Source of the DNA: Thermodesulfovibrionales bacterium | GTDB taxonomy: Bacteria; Nitrospirota; Thermodesulfovibrionia; Thermodesulfovibrionales; SM23-35 | Reading direction: 5' to 3' | Length of the DNA stretch: 10,049 bases | NCBI GenBank assembly: GCA_022865525.1 | Contig: JALHSV010000149.1 | Location: 1 to 10,049, forward strand | Shown: piece after piece, positions 7,349 through 10,049 of the stretch | How the letters are laid out: the number at the start of each line of letters is the position of its first letter | Numbering within the stretch: the stretch's first letter is position 1 | The notes under the pieces: model-generated | Told to the model about the DNA's origin: nothing | The model's database searches: none | What the model saw: the letters and a program-made list of their open reading frames with translations, nothing else | Made by a program: the position numbers and the translations under genes

Positions 7349-7570
7349 ATGGCCGAGATAAAAGTTGACTGCACTGGGGAAACCTGCCCGATTCCCTTGG
7401 TTGAAACTCGCAAAGCCCTAAGAAAAGCAAAAGCAGGTGATATCGTAGAGGTCATTGGTACTCATCCATCGTCCAAGAAAGAGATACCAATGGCAGTTAA
7501 GGCTCTGGGACTGGAGTTGCTTGATATTCAAGAGAAAGATGGAGTATGGAGAATAAGAATACGCCGATAG
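7349..7570 (+). CDS. TusA-family sulfur carrier protein
   Basis: The 73-residue protein MAEIKVDCTGETCPIPLVETRK... has the TusA/SirA signature CPxP, with Cys13 as the persulfide-carrying cysteine and Cys8 five residues before it. It then has the family's KAGDIVEVIGTHPSSKKEIPMAVKALG segment and a C-terminal strand. Length is normal. TusA proteins accept sulfane sulfur from a desulfurase, rhodanese or DsrE-type protein and pass it on in tRNA thiolation, cofactor synthesis or sulfur oxidation, in the cytoplasm. Here it is the first gene after the promoter, and its stop codon overlaps the ribosome-binding site of the DsrE-family gene. In this setting it is more likely a carrier for the operon's own scaffold or DsrE partner than the housekeeping tRNA-thiolation TusA; that is inference. 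Confidence 0.92.
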   Translation: MAEIKVDCTGETCPIPLVETRKALRKAKAGDIVEVIGTHPSSKKEIPMAVKALGLELLDIQEKDGVWRIRIRR

Positions 7571-7580
7571 GAGGACAGAC

Positions 7581-8000
7581 ATGGCGGATAAAACAACTAT
7601 AATAGTACATAGCGGCGATATGGACAAAGTATACAGTGCCTTAATTATTGCAAATGGGTCGTTAGCTATGGGGATGGAAGCATCAATCTTTTTTACATTT
7701 TGGGGCCTTCAACGTCTGAAAAAAGGTGCACTTGAAAAGGGACCATTGTCTAAGATGAACATGTTGGGGTTAGGTAAGCTGATGGTAAAGTTAAAGATGA
7801 AAAAGGTCGGTGTAGCTTCTCTGGAAAGGCTTCTGCAGGACTTCAAGGAACTCGGCGGCAAAATACTCGCTTGTGACATGACTATGGAAATTATGGGAAT
7901 AAAGAAAGAAGATCTGCGTGAGGATCTTATATCTGATTACTGTGCAGTTGGCACTTATGTGAGCGAGGCAAGAGATTCGACGATAACGCTCTTCATTTAA
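7581..8000 (+). CDS. DsrE/DsrF/DrsH-like (DsrE2-type) sulfur-transfer protein
   Basis: GGAGG (7570-7574) precedes ATG 7581. The 139-residue protein opens with TTIIVHSGDMDKVYSALIIA, followed by GMEASIFFTFWGLQRLKKG. That second segment, with a variable Met/Lys-rich stretch after it (about 50-75), is typical of the DsrE2 type. Next come LERLLQDFKELGGKILACDMTMEIMGI and a closing strand. Cys98 in ACDMTM sits at the usual sulfur-binding position; Cys121 (DYCAVGTY) is a second cysteine. The segment from about 55 to 75 may be amphipathic or membrane-associated. DsrE2 proteins are often encoded beside TusA and shuttle sulfane sulfur with it, notably in sulfur-metabolising microbes. No dsrAB, hdr or rhodanese gene is visible here, so the link is to Fe-S assembly genes downstream. 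The family call is firm; the substrate flow is inferred. Confidence 0.87.
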   Translation: MADKTTIIVHSGDMDKVYSALIIANGSLAMGMEASIFFTFWGLQRLKKGALEKGPLSKMNMLGLGKLMVKLKMKKVGVASLERLLQDFKELGGKILACDMTMEIMGIKKEDLREDLISDYCAVGTYVSEARDSTITLFI

Positions 8001-8013
8001 GGGAAGGGAAAAT

Positions 8014-9210
8014 ATGCAAAGCAGACGTGTATATTTAGATAATGCTGCCGCTACCCGTGTCGATGAACGAGTGTTAGAGGCGATGAAACCTTACTTCTTC
8101 GAGAATTATGCAGTTGCCACCTCAGAATTTGCCTATTCCGAGGGGATTGACGCCAGGGAGACCCTGGATAAAGTTCGTAATGACCTCAGTACTTCTTTAA
8201 ATGCAAATCAAGAAGAATTCATTTTTACCTCGGGAAGCACTGAATCTTCAAATTTTGCTCTTAAAGGCATAGCTTTAGCACTTGGCAAGAAAAAAGGCAC
8301 GCATATAATGGTTTCAAAAATTGAAGATTTCTCTGTACTTCATTGTGCAAGAGCGCTGGAAAAACAAGGCTTCCAAATAACTTATCTTAATGTAGACAGT
8401 GATGGTTTCGTGGACATTGATCAGCTTAAAGATTCTATAACAGATAATACTATCCTGGTTTCCATTCAGCACGCCAATCAAGAAATAGGTACCATCCAAG
8501 ATATTGAAAGTATAGGCCGTATCTGTCGAGAAAAAGGAGTTCTCTTTCATACCGATGCCACGCATACCTTTACCAGAGTGCCTCTTAACGTAAAAGAAAT
8601 ACTCGTAGATCTGATCACTGTGTCTGCACATACAATCCACGGCCCGAAAGGTATCGGTGGTTTGTACATCAGAAAAGGTACACCCATAGTCAAGTGGATG
8701 GATGGTGGATTCCAGGAATTCGACCTTAGGGCGGGCTTAGAAAATATACCGGGTGCGGTAGGTTTTGCTAAAGCAGTAGAATTGGTAACCCCAGAAGAAC
8801 CCCGGATGCTACAGGCAATGCGAGATCATATTATTGACCGCATGCTTGCTGAAATACCGAATACAACCCTCAATGGCCACCGATGGAAGCGGCTTCCACA
8901 AAATGCCAATATTACCTTTCATTTTGTAGAGGGAGAATCCATTACCCTGCATCTCGACATGCAGGGTTTTGCCGTAAGCACCGGGTCTGCTTGCTTTAGC
9001 CGATCTCTTGAAAGTAGTCATGTCATTATGGGTATCGGCGGTGATCACGAAAGGGCACATGGCTCAATACGCTTTACCTTTGGACGCTATAATACCATGA
9101 GTGAGGTTGACGATATAGTTGGAACACTGGCTGAGATAGTTAAGGAACTCAGAATAATCAGCCCACTTGGGAAAGAAAAAATGGAGGACAAAAATGACAT
9201 TTCCTTATAG
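8014..9210 (+). CDS. cysteine desulfurase (IscS/NifS)-like protein lacking the PLP lysine
   Basis: AGGGAAGGG just upstream supports ATG 8014. The 398-residue product aligns along its length with class V aminotransferase-type desulfurases: YLDNAAATRVDERV at the N-terminus, FTSGSTESSNFALKG (70-84), QHANQEIGTIQ (152-162), FHTDATHT (178-185), GPKGIGGLYI (210-219) and STGSACFSRSLE (322-333). Kept features are Thr76, Asn155, Asp181, Ser204, His206 and the reactive Cys327. The PLP Schiff-base lysine is replaced: SAHT with Thr207, codon ACA at 8632-8634, against SxHK in active enzymes. Also changed are the PLP-stacking His (Asp105), the Gln after DAT (His184), the phosphate-contacting Thr (Leu242), and the GNPSS motif near residues 32-37. 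The frame is intact, so this is not a decaying gene. Archaeoglobus fulgidus IscS also lacks this lysine and is reported to have no desulfurase activity. A structural, cysteine-ligand or sulfur-transfer role with the scaffold encoded next is likely. Confidence 0.9.
   Translation: MQSRRVYLDNAAATRVDERVLEAMKPYFFENYAVATSEFAYSEGIDARETLDKVRNDLSTSLNANQEEFIFTSGSTESSNFALKGIALALGKKKGTHIMVSKIEDFSVLHCARALEKQGFQITYLNVDSDGFVDIDQLKDSITDNTILVSIQHANQEIGTIQDIESIGRICREKGVLFHTDATHTFTRVPLNVKEILVDLITVSAHTIHGPKGIGGLYIRKGTPIVKWMDGGFQEFDLRAGLENIPGAVGFAKAVELVTPEEPRMLQAMRDHIIDRMLAEIPNTTLNGHRWKRLPQNANITFHFVEGESITLHLDMQGFAVSTGSACFSRSLESSHVIMGIGGDHERAHGSIRFTFGRYNTMSEVDDIVGTLAEIVKELRIISPLGKEKMEDKNDISL
9183..9187 (+). promoter_or_regulatory. 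Shine-Dalgarno for the scaffold gene, inside the preceding gene
   Basis: GGAGG lies 6 bases before ATG 9194 and within the last codons of the desulfurase-like gene. It selects 9194 over a TTG start at 9167 and implies coupled translation, since the two genes overlap by 17 bases. Confidence 0.8.
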
Positions 9211-9829
9211 TGAAATAGTGTTAGAACACTTTCGCCACCCACGAAATGTGGGACAAATTGAGGATGCCGATGGGAAAGCTACTGAAGGTAGTCCTTCTTG
9301 TGGAGATATGGTTTCCGTATATATAAAAGTTGATCCTGAGAAAAAAACTATTAGTGATATCAAATTTGAATCTTATGGCTGTGCTTCAAACATTGCAACA
9401 GGTTCTATCATCACTGAACTTGCAAAGGGCAAGACGCTTGATGAAGCCAAGAAAATTAATTGGAAAACAGCTTCAGAAGCGCTTGGAGGTCTGCCCAAAA
9501 TTAAAGCTCATTGTTCAGTTCTTGCTGTTGAGGGTCTGCGTTCAGCCGTACAGAACTATGAAGAGCGCCATGGTCTGGTAAAAGAAAAAAAACCGACTAC
9601 CGAAGATGAGATACATAGACGACTCAGGAAAGTCATGAATCCACTATCAGGGCTGGATTTAGAGCGAACCAACTTAGTAAAAAATGTGCAATTAAAGGAT
9701 GGCTTTGTTCGTGTTGTGATAGACCTGCCTCCCGACCATCAGTTTTCTCATTCAATAAAGGAGGAAGTAAAAGAAAAGATTGAACCACTTTGGGATATTA
9801 AGGAAGTTGTTGTTGAATTCATAGCGTAA
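9194..9829 (+). CDS. IscU-type Fe-S scaffold fused to a MIP18/DUF59-like domain
   Basis: The 211-residue protein has two parts. Residues 1-128 are an IscU/NifU N-terminal scaffold domain starting PYSEIVLEHFRHPRNVG. It has Cys36 and Asp38 in SPSCGD, Cys63 in YGCASNIATGS and Cys107 in KAHCSVLA, which are the three cluster ligands and the Asp that governs cluster release. After a charged linker, residues about 138-211 resemble DUF59/MIP18 and the N-terminal domain of Mrp/ApbC: IHRRLRKVMNPLSGLDLERTN, a central strand DGFVRVVIDLPP, and LWDIKEVVVEF. The cysteine found in many DUF59 proteins is missing (LPPDHQFSHS). Classical NifU carries different C-terminal domains, so this fusion is unusual. It would assemble Fe-S clusters in the cytoplasm with the desulfurase-like partner, with which it is translationally coupled, and the added domain may deliver clusters or dock apo-targets. 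The last role is inference. Confidence 0.9.
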   Translation: MTFPYSEIVLEHFRHPRNVGQIEDADGKATEGSPSCGDMVSVYIKVDPEKKTISDIKFESYGCASNIATGSIITELAKGKTLDEAKKINWKTASEALGGLPKIKAHCSVLAVEGLRSAVQNYEERHGLVKEKKPTTEDEIHRRLRKVMNPLSGLDLERTNLVKNVQLKDGFVRVVIDLPPDHQFSHSIKEEVKEKIEPLWDIKEVVVEFIA

Positions 9830-9842
9830 TATTTTATTCTAT

Positions 9843-9863
9843 AAAAATTTCTCACTAATTTTT
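9843..9863 (+). terminator. weak AT-rich inverted repeat after the operon
   Basis: AAAAATT (9843-9849) and AATTTTT (9857-9863) form a perfect 7-bp stem with a 7-base loop, 14 bases after the scaffold stop. The stem has no G-C pairs, so an intrinsic terminator is only a possibility. Confidence 0.25.
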
Positions 9864-9924
9864 AAAATCTAGGTCGATAAGATACAAGACCACTTATTAT
9901 TGATTTTGAATGAACTACCCCGCA

Positions 9925-9944
9925 GTCCCGAAAGCCTTCGGGAC
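9925..9944. repeat. GC-rich hairpin, start of an intergenic repeat cluster
   Basis: GTCCCGAA (9925-9932) pairs perfectly with TTCGGGAC (9937-9944) around a 4-base loop. TACC before it and GGTA after it (near 9917-9950) make an imperfect outer stem. Its position about 95 bases after the operon, with no T run following, fits a dispersed palindromic repeat better than a terminator. Confidence 0.6.
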
Positions 9945-9960
9945 GAGGTATCTAATATCT

Positions 9961-10049
9961 CCCCTCCCTCGAGGGGAGGGGATGAAGGGGAGGGTGTCGA
10001 AAATAATCATCACAAAACACCCCCACCCTAACCCTCCCCCCTCAATGGG
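9961..10049. repeat. C/G-run palindromic repeats running off the window
   Basis: CCCCTCCCTCGAGGGGAGGGG (one base over a near-perfect palindrome, 9961-9981) is followed by GGGGAGGGTGT at 9987-9997. This pairs imperfectly with ACACCCCCACCC at 10017-10028. A further C-run then ends in CTCAATGGG, which looks like the first half of another hairpin cut by the window edge. No open frame or RNA gene is seen. The arrangement resembles short intergenic palindromes that occur in many copies in some environmental bacterial genomes. Confidence 0.65.

Noticed and set aside
9961..10049. CRISPR array
   Set aside because: The repeats are adjacent palindromes of varying length without regular spacers, so they do not fit a CRISPR array.

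Overview
The window suggests an anaerobic or sulfide-exposed bacterium, possibly a member of Nitrospirota or Desulfobacterota. The grounds are a TusA/DsrE-type sulfur-relay operon, GC-run palindromic repeats between and inside genes, and a mid-GC, AT-leaning codon style. The taxonomic placement is inference; no rRNA or universal marker apart from a tgt fragment is present.

Layout. (1) Positions 1-344, minus strand: 5' part of tgt (queuosine tRNA-guanine transglycosylase), cut by the window edge. (2) 359-622, plus: C-terminal piece of a VapC-like PIN-domain toxin without its N-terminal half, probably a relic. (3) 700-7047, plus: a copper/silver efflux operon. It has a well-formed sigma70-type promoter, then a secreted Met-rich FixH/YtkA-like protein, a CusC/TolC-like outer-membrane channel, a CusB-like adaptor and a CusA-like RND pump. 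The pump keeps the three-methionine metal site with the same spacing as E. coli CusA. The adaptor gene carries what looks like a palindromic repeat absorbed in frame at the tip of its helical hairpin. (4) 7048-7348: about 300 bp with no convincing gene, holding a minus-strand open frame that may be a gene relic and a strong-looking promoter (TAGACA-17-TATAAT). (5) 7349-9829, plus: a tight four-gene operon of TusA, a DsrE-family protein, a cysteine-desulfurase-like protein and an IscU scaffold fused to a MIP18/DUF59-like domain. (6) 9830-10049: AT-rich spacer followed by a cluster of GC-run palindromic repeats that continues past the window.

The most notable observation is in region 5. The desulfurase homologue has Thr207 where the PLP-binding lysine belongs (SAHT instead of SAHK). 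Other PLP-site residues are also changed: His to Asp at 105, Gln to His at 184, and Thr to Leu at 242. The persulfide/ligand cysteine (Cys327) and the overall fold signatures remain. Its scaffold partner keeps all three cluster cysteines and the key Asp, and has an unusual C-terminal DUF59-like fusion. With TusA and DsrE as sulfur carriers encoded in the same operon, this looks like a sulfur-delivery or Fe-S assembly module that does not take sulfur from cysteine by PLP chemistry. That function is inference.
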